Of a stretch of 64,000 nt of DNA, positions 29,309 through 38,169 are shown piece by piece. Under the pieces are notes generated by a model. It did not search any database. It was not told the DNA's origin and worked only from the letters and a program-made list of their open reading frames with translations. A program made the position numbers and the translations under genes. The stretch lies in the NCBI RefSeq assembly GCF_015354575.1, contig NZ_JACAFQ010000016.1, positions 1 through 64,000 of the forward strand, written 5' to 3'. Each line of letters begins with the position of its first letter. Position 1 is the first letter of the stretch. The stretch comes from Pseudomonas sp. UFMG81. Its GTDB lineage: Bacteria; Pseudomonadota; Gammaproteobacteria; Pseudomonadales; Pseudomonadaceae.

Positions 29309-29400
29309 CCCCAATCGCCGGCAAGCCGGCTCCCACAGGGACCGTGCCATCCCTGATGCAGCGATGACCTTGTGGGAGCCGGCTTGCCGGCGATTGGGAC
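29309..29400. repeat. REP pair, inverted (type C), 28-bp perfect arms
   Basis: The arms at 29310-29337 and 29371-29398 are exact complements over 28 bases and extend beyond the REP core (CCCAATCGCCGGCAAG...). It lies between dnaB and ygiQ. Confidence 0.85.
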
Positions 29401-29504
29401 GTTACAGGTACCACATGAATCCGACCACCACCGTCGGATTTGGTCAAAATTTGTGCTATATTCCGCGCCCGCGATTTCCCTGCACAACAAAACCGGTCAC
29501 TGAC

Positions 29505-31805
29505 ATGCAAGCAGCCAAACCACTCTACGACTATCCCAAGTACTGGGCCGAATGCTTCGGGCCAGCGCCGTTCCTGCCGATGAGCAGGGAGGAGATGGAT
29601 CAGCTCGGCTGGGATTCCTGCGACATCATCATCGTGACCGGTGACGCTTACGTCGACCACGCGTCGTTCGGCATGGCCATCATCGGCCGCCTGCTCGAAG
29701 CCCAGGGCTTCCGGGTGGGCATCATCGCCCAGCCGAACTGGCAGTCCAAAGACGACTTCATGAAGCTGGGCGAGCCGAACCTGTTCTTTGGCGTCGCGGC
29801 CGGCAACATGGACTCGATGATCAACCGCTACACCGCGGACAAGAAGATTCGTTCCGACGACGCCTACACCCCCGGCGGTCTGGCCGGCAAACGCCCGGAC
29901 CGCGCCAGCCTGGTGTACAGCCAGCGCTGCAAGGAAGCCTACAAGCACGTGCCGATCGTGCTCGGCGGCATCGAGGCCTCGCTGCGCCGCATCGCCCACT
30001 ACGACTACTGGCAGGACAAGGTTCGCCACTCGATCCTGGTGGACGCCAGCGCCGATATCCTGCTGTACGGCAACGCCGAGCGGGCCATCGTCGAGGTTGC
30101 CCAGCGCCTGTCCCAGGGCGAGCACATCGAACAGATCACCGACGTGCGCGGCACGGCGTTCATCCGCCGCGACACGCCGCAAGGCTGGTACGAGATCGAC
30201 TCCACCCGTATCGACCGCCCGGGCCGGGTCGACAAGATCATCAACCCTTACGTCAACACCCAGGACACCCAGGCCTGCGCCATCGAGCAGGCCAAGGGCG
30301 AGCAGGAAGACCCGAACGAAGCCAAGGTGGTGCAGATCCTCGACAGCCCGCAGATTACCCGCGAGAAGTCGGTGATCCGCCTGCCGTCGTTCGAGAAGGT
30401 GCGCAACGACCCAGTGCTCTATGCCCACGCCAACCGCGTGCTGCACCTGGAGACCAACCCGGGTAACGCCCGCGCCCTGGTGCAGAAGCACGGTGAGGTG
30501 GATGTGTGGTTCAACCCGCCACCCATCCCCATGACCACCGAAGAAATGGACTACGTGTTCGGCATGCCCTACGCGCGCATCCCGCACCCGGCCTACGGCA
30601 AGGAGCGCATCCCGGCCTACGAGATGATCCGTTTCTCGGTCAACATCATGCGTGGCTGCTTTGGTGGTTGCACCTTCTGCTCGATCACCGAGCACGAAGG
30701 TCGGATCATCCAGAACCGCTCCCACGAGTCGATCCTGCACGAAATCGAAGAGATGCGTGACAAGGTGCCAGGCTTCACCGGCGTGGTCTCCGACCTCGGT
30801 GGGCCAACCGCCAACATGTACCGCATCGCCTGCAAGAGCCACGACATCGAGAAGCACTGCCGCAAGCCGTCGTGCGTGTTCCCGGGCATCTGCGAGAACC
30901 TCAACACCGACCACAGCTCGCTGATCGAGCTGTACCGCAAGGCCCGCGCCTTGCCGGGGGTGAAGAAGATCCTGATCGCCTCGGGCCTGCGCTACGACCT
31001 GGCCGTCGAGTCGCCGGAGTATGTGCGCGAGCTGGTCACCCACCACGTCGGCGGCTACCTGAAGATTGCCCCCGAGCACACCGAGCGTGGCCCGCTGGAC
31101 AAGATGATGAAGCCGGGCATCGGCACCTACGACCGCTTCAAGCGCATGTTCGAGAAGTTCTCGAAAGAGGCGGGCAAGGAGCAGTACCTGATCCCGTACT
31201 TCATCGCCGCCCACCCGGGCACCACCGACGAAGACATGATGAACCTGGCCCTGTGGCTCAAGGGCAACGGCTTCCGCGCCGACCAGGTGCAGGCGTTCTA
31301 CCCTTCGCCCATGGCTTCGGCCACGGCCATGTACCACTCGGGCAAGAACCCGCTGCGCAAGGTCACCTACAAGAGCGAAGGGGTGGAGATCGTCAAGAGC
31401 GAGGAGCAGCGCCGCCTGCACAAGGCGTTCCTGCGCTACCACGACCCGAAGGGCTGGCCGATGCTGCGTGAAGCGCTGGAGCGCATGGGCCGCGCCGACC
31501 TGATCGGCCCGGGCAAGCACCAGCTGATCCCGCTGCACCAGCCGCAGACCGACACCTACCAGAGTGCCCGGCGCAAGAACTCCACGCCGGCCGGCAGCCA
31601 CAAGGTGGGCAAGGACCAGAAGATCCTTACCCAGCACACCGGCCTGCCGCCGCGTGCCAGCGATGGCAGCAAGCCGTGGGACAAGCGCGAGAAGGCCAAG
31701 GCCGAAGCGTTCGCCCGCAACCAGCAGGCGGCCAAGGAGCGCAAAGAAGCGGCCAAGGGTGGCGGCAAGGGCAAGAAGCCGCGCCAGCCCGTCATTCCGC
31801 GTTAA
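29505..31805 (+). CDS. ygiQ: YgiQ-family radical SAM protein
   Basis: This is a large (766-residue) radical SAM enzyme of the YgiQ/UPF0313 family. The SAM cluster motif is [12 protein letters not shown] at about residue 383, with a partial B12-binding-like N-terminal half ([19 protein letters not shown]-type region). The C-terminal tail is Lys/Ala/Gly-rich. The reaction is not known. I chose the start at 29505 ([16 protein letters not shown]), which matches the conserved N-terminus; the ribosome site is weak. An AT-rich TATATT at 29458-29463 could be a -10 box. It is flanked by REP pairs on both sides and appears monocistronic. Confidence 0.92.
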   Translation: MQAAKPLYDYPKYWAECFGPAPFLPMSREEMDQLGWDSCDIIIVTGDAYVDHASFGMAIIGRLLEAQGFRVGIIAQPNWQSKDDFMKLGEPNLFFGVAAGNMDSMINRYTADKKIRSDDAYTPGGLAGKRPDRASLVYSQRCKEAYKHVPIVLGGIEASLRRIAHYDYWQDKVRHSILVDASADILLYGNAERAIVEVAQRLSQGEHIEQITDVRGTAFIRRDTPQGWYEIDSTRIDRPGRVDKIINPYVNTQDTQACAIEQAKGEQEDPNEAKVVQILDSPQITREKSVIRLPSFEKVRNDPVLYAHANRVLHLETNPGNARALVQKHGEVDVWFNPPPIPMTTEEMDYVFGMPYARIPHPAYGKERIPAYEMIRFSVNIMRGCFGGCTFCSITEHEGRIIQNRSHESILHEIEEMRDKVPGFTGVVSDLGGPTANMYRIACKSHDIEKHCRKPSCVFPGICENLNTDHSSLIELYRKARALPGVKKILIASGLRYDLAVESPEYVRELVTHHVGGYLKIAPEHTERGPLDKMMKPGIGTYDRFKRMFEKFSKEAGKEQYLIPYFIAAHPGTTDEDMMNLALWLKGNGFRADQVQAFYPSPMASATAMYHSGKNPLRKVTYKSEGVEIVKSEEQRRLHKAFLRYHDPKGWPMLREALERMGRADLIGPGKHQLIPLHQPQTDTYQSARRKNSTPAGSHKVGKDQKILTQHTGLPPRASDGSKPWDKREKAKAEAFARNQQAAKERKEAAKGGGKGKKPRQPVIPR

Positions 31806-31813
31806 CTGGTCCA

Positions 31814-31900
31814 TTTTGGGGCTGCTTTGCAGCCCTTTCGCGACACAAGGCCGCTCCTACAGGAGATCGCATTGCCCTGTAGGAGCGGCCTTGCCGGGGC
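31814..31900. repeat. REP pair, inverted (type A; right copy degenerate)
   Basis: The left copy ends ACAAGGCCGCTCCTACAG. The right copy starts CTGTAGGAGCGGCCTTG but then diverges into CCGGGGCGCCGG, losing the second half of the stem. Confidence 0.75.
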
Positions 31901-31943
31901 GCCGGACCGGCCGGAAAGGACCGCGAAGCGGTCCCCTCAGCGT

Positions 31944-32531
31944 TCAATCAGGCTTCTTGTCGACCCACTTCGGCAATACCGGTGATTCAAACCGGTCCAT
32001 CCCCTCCAGCAGCTCATCCGGCTGCTGCCCCAGCAACAGCATCGCCCGGTGCTGTGGCCGTACGAAACCTTCCTCGACGATATGGTCGAGGAACCCACCC
32101 AGTTTCTCGTAGAACCCGTTCACATCCAGCAGCCCCAGCGGCTTGGCGTGATACCCCAGCTGGCCCCAGGTCCACACCTCGAACAACTCCTCCAGCGTCC
32201 CCAGCCCACCGGGCAGGGCGATGAAGGCATCGCTGAGCTCGGCCATGCGCGCCTTGCGTGCGTGCATGCCGTCCACCACTTCCAGGCGGGTCAGGCCCTT
32301 GTGGCCGATCTCGGCGTTCATCAGGCTTTCGGGGATGATCCCCACCACTTCGCCACCGGCGGCCATGGCCGCGTCGGCGACGGTGCCCATCAGGCCCACC
32401 GCGCCACCGCCATAGACCAGCGTCAGGCCACGGCGAGCGATGGCCTGGCCAAGGGCGATGGCGGCTTCACGGTAGGCGGGGTTGGCGCCCATGCTGGCAC
32501 CACAGAAAACACAAACGGAACGTACAGGCAT
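31944..32531 (-). CDS. LOG-family nucleotide 5'-monophosphate phosphoribohydrolase
   Basis: The 195-residue Rossmann-like protein is of the TIGR00730/LOG family. Plant and bacterial members hydrolyse nucleoside 5'-monophosphates to base plus ribose-5-phosphate. The diagnostic motif [12 protein letters not shown] is present (about residues 110-121), with [17 protein letters not shown] at the start and [10 protein letters not shown]. The substrate here is unknown. I chose the ATG at 32531 ([11 protein letters not shown]), preceded by GGGAG; a longer frame to 32597 has no conserved residues. A short ORF (32594-32686) lies upstream on the same strand and the two may share a transcript. Confidence 0.88.
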   Translation of the reverse strand: MPVRSVCVFCGASMGANPAYREAAIALGQAIARRGLTLVYGGGAVGLMGTVADAAMAAGGEVVGIIPESLMNAEIGHKGLTRLEVVDGMHARKARMAELSDAFIALPGGLGTLEELFEVWTWGQLGYHAKPLGLLDVNGFYEKLGGFLDHIVEEGFVRPQHRAMLLLGQQPDELLEGMDRFESPVLPKWVDKKPD

Positions 32532-32593
32532 GGTTTGTCTCCCTTCACATGCGCGCACAGGGTACGGCGCAAGCCTGTCGCTTCCAAGGGGGA

Positions 32594-32686
32594 TCATTCA
32601 GGGCGGGCGAATTCGCAGGCTGCCGCACCGGCGGCGCCGCAGGCATAGGCCGCAAGCAGGCTGCGCATCATGCTGCTCAATGTCAT
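32594..32686 (-). CDS. 30-residue small ORF upstream of the LOG gene
   Basis: The predicted peptide starts [20 protein letters not shown] and is Ala-rich and weakly hydrophobic, with two Cys. What makes it credible is a strong ribosome site, AGGAG, nine bases before the ATG, and its position between a palindromic operator-like site and the LOG gene (62 bases downstream). I do not recognise it. It could be a membrane micropeptide or a leader peptide. Confidence 0.5.
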   Translation of the reverse strand: MTLSSMMRSLLAAYACGAAGAAACEFARPE

Positions 32687-32754
32687 GGCATTTGCTCCTA
32701 ATTGAGAGGTTGTCTCATCGTCCATTAAGAGGGCATGATGTGCACTTTGATTGG

Positions 32755-32764
32755 TTGTATACAA
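32755..32764. promoter_or_regulatory. Palindrome TTGTATACAA, candidate GntR-type operator
   Basis: A perfect 10-base palindrome lies 69 bases upstream of the small ORF and 116 bases upstream of azurin. Sites of the form TNGTATACNA are typical of GntR/FCD regulators. Which of the divergent units it serves, and the regulator, are unknown. Confidence 0.4.
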
Positions 32765-32803
32765 TCCATTGAACAAATCTACTGGCTGGCCACTTGACAC
32801 CCC

Positions 32804-32817
32804 TTGACCCATATCAG
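32804..32817. promoter_or_regulatory. Candidate ANR/FNR box upstream of azurin
   Basis: TTGAC-CCAT-ATCAG matches the ANR/FNR consensus TTGAT-N4-ATCAA at eight of ten positions. P. aeruginosa azurin is known to be ANR-controlled, which supports this. A matching -10 box at the usual distance was not evident. Confidence 0.5.
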
Positions 32818-32879
32818 GGACGGGCGTTCAGATTCCAGGCAGTCTCGCAATTGATAAAACCCTGCCAAGGAGATTCATG

Positions 32880-33329
32880 ATGTTTGCGAAAGCTGTAGCG
32901 GTATCCCTGCTGACCCTCGCCAGCGCCTCCGTCTTCGCCGCCGAGTGCTCGGTAACTGTCGACTCGACCGACCAGATGTCCTTCACCAGCAAGGAATTCA
33001 CCGTCGACAAGAGCTGCAAGGAATTCACCGTCAAACTGACTCACTCCGGCAGCCTGCCGAAGAACGTCATGGGTCACAACCTGGTGATCAGCAAGACCGC
33101 CGACATGCAGGGCATTGCTACCGAAGGCATGTCCCAGGGCCTGGAAAAGGACTACATCAAGGCCGACAACGCCGCGATCATCGCCCACACCAAGATGATC
33201 GGCGCGCCTGAGAAAGAAACCGAAGTGAAGTTCGACACCTCGAAGCTCGAAGCCGGTGGCGACTACAGCTTCTTCTGCACCTTCCCGGGCCACATCTCGA
33301 TGATGAAGGGCAAGGTTATCGTCAAGTAA
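32880..33329 (+). CDS. azu: Azurin (blue copper protein)
   Basis: Azurin is a periplasmic type-1 copper protein that shuttles electrons. A 20-residue signal peptide ends SVFA before AECSV, giving a mature protein of about 129 residues. Copper ligands are visible: Gly-His in NVMGHN, and Cys, His and Met in [12 protein letters not shown]. Cys3/Cys26 give the conserved disulfide. The buried Trp next to the first ligand in P. aeruginosa azurin (GHNW) is Leu here (GHNL). I chose the second of two adjacent ATGs because AAGGAG at 32867-32872 then has a seven-base spacing; 32877 is the alternative. Confidence 0.95.
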   Translation: MFAKAVAVSLLTLASASVFAAECSVTVDSTDQMSFTSKEFTVDKSCKEFTVKLTHSGSLPKNVMGHNLVISKTADMQGIATEGMSQGLEKDYIKADNAAIIAHTKMIGAPEKETEVKFDTSKLEAGGDYSFFCTFPGHISMMKGKVIVK

Positions 33330-33359
33330 GGCTGTAGAGAGGGAGGGCTTCGCCCTCCA

Positions 33360-33441
33360 TTCGCGGGCAAGCCCGCTCCCACAGGTACAGCGCAATGCTC
33401 AAGGGCAGCGCCATATCTGTGGGAGCGGGCTTGCCCGCGAT
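33360..33441. repeat. REP pair, inverted (type B)
   Basis: Two facing copies with stem GCGGGCAAGCCCGC / GCGGGCTTGCCCGC lie between the convergent ends of azurin and nadE. Confidence 0.85.
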
Positions 33442-33446
33442 GCTTT

Positions 33447-34274
33447 TCAAGGCGCGAACGGCAGCTCGCGCTTGTGTTGGGTCTTGCGGTAGGTGGCGAC
33501 GATGATGTCGAACGCTGCCTGATCGACCGGCAGCCCATGCAGGAACGCATCGATCTGCTGGTAGGTCACGCCATGGGACGCTTCGTCCGGCTTGCCCGGC
33601 TCCAGGTCTTCCAGGTCCGCGGTCGGTACCTTCTCCACCAGCGATTCCGGCGCGCCAAAGCTGCGCGCGATGGCTCGCACCTGGTGCTTCACCAGCCCGC
33701 TCAGCGGCGCCAGGTCACAGGCCCCATCTCCGAACTTGGTAAAGAAGCCCATCACCGCCTCGGCGGCGTGGTCGGTTCCGATCACCAGGCCCGCGCGCGC
33801 GCCGGCGATGGTGTACTGGGCGACCATGCGCGTACGTGCCTTGACGTTGCCGACGACGAAGTCCACCAGCGTCGGTGAGCCGTCCTTCAGCTCCACCACT
33901 TCGGCGGCCAGCGCTTTCACGGCCGGGGCGATATCGACGGTGTGCACTTCATCGGCCTTGATCACGTCCAGGCAGGCCTGGGCGTCGTGCTCGTCGTGCT
34001 GCACGTGGTAAGGCAGGCGCACGGCGATGAAGGTGTAGGCCTTGTCGCCAGTCTCGCGGCGCAGCTCGTTGACGGCGCGCTGGGCGAGCAGGGCGGCGGT
34101 CAGCGAGTCGACACCGCCGCTGATACCCAGCACCAGGGTCTTGAGCCGGGCGTTGGCCAGGCAGTCCTTGATGAACGCCACGCGCCGGGCCACTTCCTGC
34201 TCGAGGGCGGCAGCATCGGCGAACGGCGGCTGCACCTTGAGCGCCTGGGCAATCTCTTGCTGAACGGCTTGCAT
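33447..34274 (-). CDS. nadE: Ammonia-dependent NAD+ synthetase
   Basis: NadE amidates nicotinate adenine dinucleotide to NAD+ with ATP. The PP-loop [15 protein letters not shown] is at about residue 46. The product (275 residues) has no glutaminase domain, so ammonia is the nitrogen donor. Further motifs are [21 protein letters not shown] and [13 protein letters not shown]. The start has AAGGAG upstream. It lies three bases after pncB, so both form a NAD salvage operon. Confidence 0.96.
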   Translation of the reverse strand: MQAVQQEIAQALKVQPPFADAAALEQEVARRVAFIKDCLANARLKTLVLGISGGVDSLTAALLAQRAVNELRRETGDKAYTFIAVRLPYHVQHDEHDAQACLDVIKADEVHTVDIAPAVKALAAEVVELKDGSPTLVDFVVGNVKARTRMVAQYTIAGARAGLVIGTDHAAEAVMGFFTKFGDGACDLAPLSGLVKHQVRAIARSFGAPESLVEKVPTADLEDLEPGKPDEASHGVTYQQIDAFLHGLPVDQAAFDIIVATYRKTQHKRELPFAP

Positions 34275-34277
34275 GGG

Positions 34278-35483
34278 TTACTCCTTGCTGGGGACTTTGA
34301 ATACGTGACGCATGTAGGCGACGAAGTTCTCGTCGCGGCACTGGGTCTTGGCGGCTTCGTCGGAGATCTTCGCCACTGGCGAGCCGTTGCAGTCGGTCAT
34401 TTTAAGCACGATGCTCATCGGCGCCACACCAGGGATGTCGCAGGTCAGGTTGGTGCCGATGCCAAAGCTGACGTTGATGCGCCCGCGCAGGGCGCGGAAG
34501 ATTTCCAGCGAACGGGTCAGGTTCAGGCCGTCGGAGAACACCAGGGTCTTGGTCATCGGGTCCACGCCCAGCTTCTGGTAGTGGGCGATGGCCTTCTCGG
34601 CCCAGGCCACCGGCTCGCCGGAGTCGTGACGCAAACCGTCGAACAGCTTGGCGAAGTACAGGTCGAAGTCCCTCAGGAAGGCATCCATGGTGATGCAATC
34701 GGTCAGGGCGATGCCCAGCAGGCCGCGGTACTCGCGCACCCAGCAGTCCAGCGCGGCGATCTGGCTGTCGATCAGCCGCGGGCCGAGCTGCTGGTGGGCC
34801 ATGAACCACTCGTGGGCCATGGTGCCCAGCGGCTTGATATCCAGTTTCCATGCCAGGTCGACGTTGCTGGTACCGACAAAACGGGCCGGGAAGTCATCGC
34901 GCAGTACCCGCACCACCTCCTCCTGCACGCGGCTGGAAAAGCGCCGGCGGGTGCCGAAGTCGGCCACCTGCAGCTCGGCCAGTTCGTCGTCGCTGGCGTG
35001 GGCGCGTAGCCAGTCGAACTTGCGATACAGCTGGTCGCGCGCCTCGGCCAGGCGCATGCGTGGGTGCAGGTGGCGGTTGCGCACCTCGCTGATGATCGCC
35101 AGCAGCGGCACTTCGAAGAGGATCACGTGCAGCCAGGGGCCGCGTATACGCAGGTACAGCTGCTCATGCTCGATGCCGATGCGTATGTAGCGCAGGTTGA
35201 AGCGGAACAGCCGCAAGAAGCGCAGGAAGTCGGGCTTGAGGAAACTGATGCGCTCCAGGAAGGCCAGCTGGCCATCATCCAGGGTCAGCTCGCTGAGCAG
35301 CTCGAGCTGGTTGCGGATCTCGCCGAGATAGGGGCGCAGGTCCTCGCCATTGCGGCAGCGAAACTCCCATTCCACGTCAGCGTCGGGGTAGTTGTGCAGC
35401 ACGCCCTGCATCATCGTCAGTTTGTAGAAATCGGTGTCGAGCAGGTTGTGCACGATGCGCTCGGCGAATGCGCTCTCGCTCAT
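34278..35483 (-). CDS. pncB: Nicotinate phosphoribosyltransferase
   Basis: PncB converts nicotinate and PRPP to nicotinate mononucleotide, the entry of salvage into NAD synthesis. Residues near the N-terminus ([20 protein letters not shown]) and the phospho-histidine region [17 protein letters not shown] (about 282) are diagnostic, as is [12 protein letters not shown]. The protein has 401 residues from the ATG at 35483. The open frame continues upstream to 35669 only through a REP pair, so the longer form is rejected. nadE follows directly. Confidence 0.95.
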   Translation of the reverse strand: MSESAFAERIVHNLLDTDFYKLTMMQGVLHNYPDADVEWEFRCRNGEDLRPYLGEIRNQLELLSELTLDDGQLAFLERISFLKPDFLRFLRLFRFNLRYIRIGIEHEQLYLRIRGPWLHVILFEVPLLAIISEVRNRHLHPRMRLAEARDQLYRKFDWLRAHASDDELAELQVADFGTRRRFSSRVQEEVVRVLRDDFPARFVGTSNVDLAWKLDIKPLGTMAHEWFMAHQQLGPRLIDSQIAALDCWVREYRGLLGIALTDCITMDAFLRDFDLYFAKLFDGLRHDSGEPVAWAEKAIAHYQKLGVDPMTKTLVFSDGLNLTRSLEIFRALRGRINVSFGIGTNLTCDIPGVAPMSIVLKMTDCNGSPVAKISDEAAKTQCRDENFVAYMRHVFKVPSKE

Positions 35484-35524
35484 CAGGGGGAAGCTCCAAA
35501 GCGGGCAATGGCCGGTATTGTGCC

Positions 35525-35592
35525 AGATCGCGGGGCAAGCCCGCTCCCACAGATGGAGGGGTATCCGTGGCAGCGGGCTTGCCCCGCGATAG
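35525..35592. repeat. REP pair, inverted (type B, right copy with one base change)
   Basis: TCGCGGGGCAAGCCCGCTCCCACA faces GTGGCAGCGGGCTTGCCCCGCGA. The right copy has GTGGC instead of GTGGG. The stem is extended by an additional G/C pair relative to other type B copies. Confidence 0.8.
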
Positions 35593-35882
35593 GGCCGCCT
35601 CAGGTGAAACAGGCATTTACGCCCGCACCAGCTAGCCTTGAAAGGGTGCCGCCTGTAGCAGTCGCGCACCAGCGGTGTGCAGTTCGGTGACGTCCGCTGT
35701 TACAGGGCGGTTGCACGTAAACACTTGCCAGGGTTGCAATGATGGCACCAGGTGGTTGCTCCTTGTCTAGGCGTGTCGGTGGCGATCACCGCATCGCAGA
35801 CGGTTGCACGCTCAATAAAGAAAAGGCCGCCGGTCGCCTCGTTTCACCCCTTGCCGTGTGTTTTCCCGGAAGACAAAACCAA

Positions 35883-35898
35883 TGGCACGGCCCTTGCT
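35883..35898 (+). promoter_or_regulatory. Sigma54 promoter of the braC-livHMGF operon
   Basis: TGGCACG-GCCC-TTGCT matches the RpoN consensus TGGCACG-N4-TTGCW at every position, with GG and GC separated by ten bases. Transcription would start near 35909, about 50 bases before braC. This predicts activation by a sigma54 enhancer-binding protein such as NtrC. Confidence 0.88.
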
Positions 35899-35957
35899 CG
35901 GAGCACAGGGCTGAGAAGTTGTAGTGCCAATCAAAAAAACTCTAGGAGCACCACCTC

Positions 35958-37094
35958 ATGTCGCAGACGTTTTACAAGAAAGGTTTCCTGGCACTGGCAG
36001 TCGCCACTGCACTGGGTGTTTCTTCGTATGTTCAGGCCGACGTCAAGATCGGTGTAGCGGGCCCCATGACCGGGGCCAACGCAGCGTTTGGCGAGCAATA
36101 CATGAAAGGTGCGCAGGCAGCGGCCGACAAGATCAACGCCGCCGGCGGCGTCAACGGCGAGAAGATCATCCTGGTCAAAGGCGATGATGCGTGCGAGCCC
36201 AAGCAGGCCGTGTCCGTGGCCAACCGCCTGGTCGACCAGGACAAGGTGATCGGCGTGGTCGGGCACTTCTGCTCCTCCAACACCATCCCCGCCTCCGAGG
36301 TGTACGACGAGGCCGGCGTGATCGCCATCACCCCGGGTTCCACCAACCCGCAGGTCACCGAGCGCGGCCTGTCGGCGATGTTCCGCATGTGCGGCCGCGA
36401 CGACCAGCAGGGCATCGTCGCCGGCAACTACATCGTCGACGTGCTCAAGGGCAAGAAGGTGGTGGTGCTGCACGACAAGGACACCTATGGCCAGGGCCTG
36501 GCCGATGCCACCAAGGCACAGTTGATCAAGCGCGGCGTCACCCCGGTGCTGTACGAAGGCCTGACCCGTGGCGAGAAGGACTTCAGCGCCGTGGTCACCA
36601 AGATCCGCGCCGCCGGTGCCGATGTCGTCTACTTCGGCGGCCTGCACCCTGAAGCCGGCCCGCTGGTGCGCCAGCTGCGCGAGCAGGGCCTCAAAGACGT
36701 GGCCTTCATGTCCGACGACGGCATCGTCACCGACGAACTGGTGGCCACCGCTGGCGGTGCCCAATACGTCAACGGCGTGTACATGACCTTCGGCGCCGAC
36801 CCACGCCTGCTGCCAGACAGCAAGGCCGTGGTGGAGGAGTTCCGCAAGGCCGGTACCGAACCAGAAGGCTATACCCTGTACGCCTACGCCTCTGTCCAGG
36901 CCCTGGCCGCCGCGTTCAACGGCGCCAAGTCGAACAAGGGCGAGGACGCGGCCAAGTGGCTCAAGGCCAACCCGGTCAAGACCGTCATGGGCGAGAAGAA
37001 GTGGGACAGCAAGGGCGACCTGACCGTCTCCGACTACGTGGTCTACCAGTGGGACAAGGACGGCAAGTACCACCAGCTGGAAAAACAACAATAA
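35958..37094 (+). CDS. braC: Branched-chain amino-acid ABC transporter binding protein
   Basis: This is the periplasmic LivJ/BraC-type receptor of the high-affinity branched-chain amino-acid importer. Signal peptide residues 1-27 (ending VQA), then DVKIGVAGPMTGANAAFGEQ, the family start. Further family motifs are DDACEPKQAVSVANRLV and GHFCSSNTIPASEVY, with a Cys pair typical of the group. The product has 378 residues. TAGGAG lies ten bases before the ATG. It is first gene of the operon, separated from livH by 158 bases that contain a GC-rich hairpin, which may let the receptor be made in excess of the membrane parts. Confidence 0.94.
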   Translation: MSQTFYKKGFLALAVATALGVSSYVQADVKIGVAGPMTGANAAFGEQYMKGAQAAADKINAAGGVNGEKIILVKGDDACEPKQAVSVANRLVDQDKVIGVVGHFCSSNTIPASEVYDEAGVIAITPGSTNPQVTERGLSAMFRMCGRDDQQGIVAGNYIVDVLKGKKVVVLHDKDTYGQGLADATKAQLIKRGVTPVLYEGLTRGEKDFSAVVTKIRAAGADVVYFGGLHPEAGPLVRQLREQGLKDVAFMSDDGIVTDELVATAGGAQYVNGVYMTFGADPRLLPDSKAVVEEFRKAGTEPEGYTLYAYASVQALAAAFNGAKSNKGEDAAKWLKANPVKTVMGEKKWDSKGDLTVSDYVVYQWDKDGKYHQLEKQQ

Positions 37095-37104
37095 CAACGG
37101 CTCC

Positions 37105-37132
37105 CGGCCCGGGCGCACACAGCCCCGGGCCG
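37105..37132 (+). other. Intercistronic hairpin between braC and livH
   Basis: CGGCCCGGG (37105-37113) and CCCGGGCCG (37124-37132) form a nine-pair GC stem with a ten-base loop and no T-run. It probably stabilises the braC segment of the mRNA or attenuates read-through. Confidence 0.6.
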
Positions 37133-37252
37133 CGGCCCCGCGGTACCCGTCTTTACTCGTAGATCTGCACGGTTCTGCGCCAGGTAGGCCACTTCATCCG
37201 TGGCCCGCCGTGGTCGGCGCTCGTGCAAATCTCAATCAGGTGAGATTGCGTT

Positions 37253-38167
37253 ATGGATGGTATTTTCCTGCAGCAACTGGTCAACGGCCTGACCCTCGGG
37301 TCGGTCTATGGCCTGATCGCCATCGGCTACACAATGGTCTATGGCATTATCGGCATGATCAACTTCGCGCACGGCGAGGTGTACATGATCTCCGCGTACC
37401 TCGCGGCGATCAGCCTGGCATTGCTGGCCTACTTCGGCATCGAGTCGTTCCCCCTGCTGATGCTCGGCACGCTGTTGTTCACCGTCGTCGTCACCGGCGT
37501 TTACGGCTTCACCATCGAACGCATCGCCTACAAACCCCTGCGCAACTCCACCCGTCTGGCACCGCTCATCAGTGCCATCGGTATCTCGCTGATCCTGCAG
37601 AACTACGCGCAGATCAGCCAAGGTGCCCGCCAGCAGGGCGTACCCACGTTGCTCGAAGGCGCCATGCGCGTCGAAGTGGGCACCGGCTTCGTGCAGCTGA
37701 CCTACACCAAGATCTTCATCCTGGTCGCCGCCTTCGTCGGCATGGGCCTGCTCACCTACGTGATCAAGTACACCAAGCTCGGCCGCATGTGCCGCGCCAC
37801 GCAACAAGACCGCAAGATGGCCTCGATTCTGGGCATCAACACCGACCGGGTGATCTCCTACGTGTTCGTCATCGGCGCGGTGATGGCGGCACTGGCCGGC
37901 GTGTTGATCACCATGAACTACGGCACCTTCGACTTCTATGCCGGCTTCATCATCGGCATCAAGGCTTTCACCGCCGCAGTACTGGGCGGTATCGGCTCGC
38001 TCCCCGGCGCCATGCTCGGCGGGATCATCCTGGGGATCTCCGAGTCGCTGTTCTCCGGCTTGATCAACTCCGACTACAAGGACGTGTTCAGCTTCTCGCT
38101 GCTGGTGATGATCCTCATCTTCCGTCCCCAAGGCCTGCTGGGTCGCCCGCTCGTGGCTAAGGTGTGA
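37253..38167 (+). CDS. livH: Branched-chain amino-acid ABC permease LivH/BraD
   Basis: LivH is one of two inner-membrane permeases of the system. The 304-residue protein has about eight helices, starting LQQLVNGLTLGSVYGLIAIG, with the family motif GMINFAHGEVYMI and the late motif FTAAVLGGIGSLPGAMLGG where the ATPase docks. The ATG is preceded by AGGTGA. livM begins two bases after its stop. Confidence 0.94.
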   Translation: MDGIFLQQLVNGLTLGSVYGLIAIGYTMVYGIIGMINFAHGEVYMISAYLAAISLALLAYFGIESFPLLMLGTLLFTVVVTGVYGFTIERIAYKPLRNSTRLAPLISAIGISLILQNYAQISQGARQQGVPTLLEGAMRVEVGTGFVQLTYTKIFILVAAFVGMGLLTYVIKYTKLGRMCRATQQDRKMASILGINTDRVISYVFVIGAVMAALAGVLITMNYGTFDFYAGFIIGIKAFTAAVLGGIGSLPGAMLGGIILGISESLFSGLINSDYKDVFSFSLLVMILIFRPQGLLGRPLVAKV

Positions 38168-38169
38168 AC

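Larger units (their letters stand above)
35484..35957. other. Control region between pncB and braC
   Basis: This 474-base gene-free stretch holds a REP pair near pncB, four GGTTGC(A/T) repeats (starts 35709, 35732, 35754, 35802) and a sigma54 promoter (35883-35898) directed at braC. Short open frames here have no ribosome sites or coding character. No pncB promoter was identified with confidence. Confidence 0.7.

Noticed and set aside
28764-31814. A 1016-residue open frame on the minus strand
   Set aside because: It crosses dnaB, a REP pair and ygiQ in antisense; no family resemblance and no conserved start.
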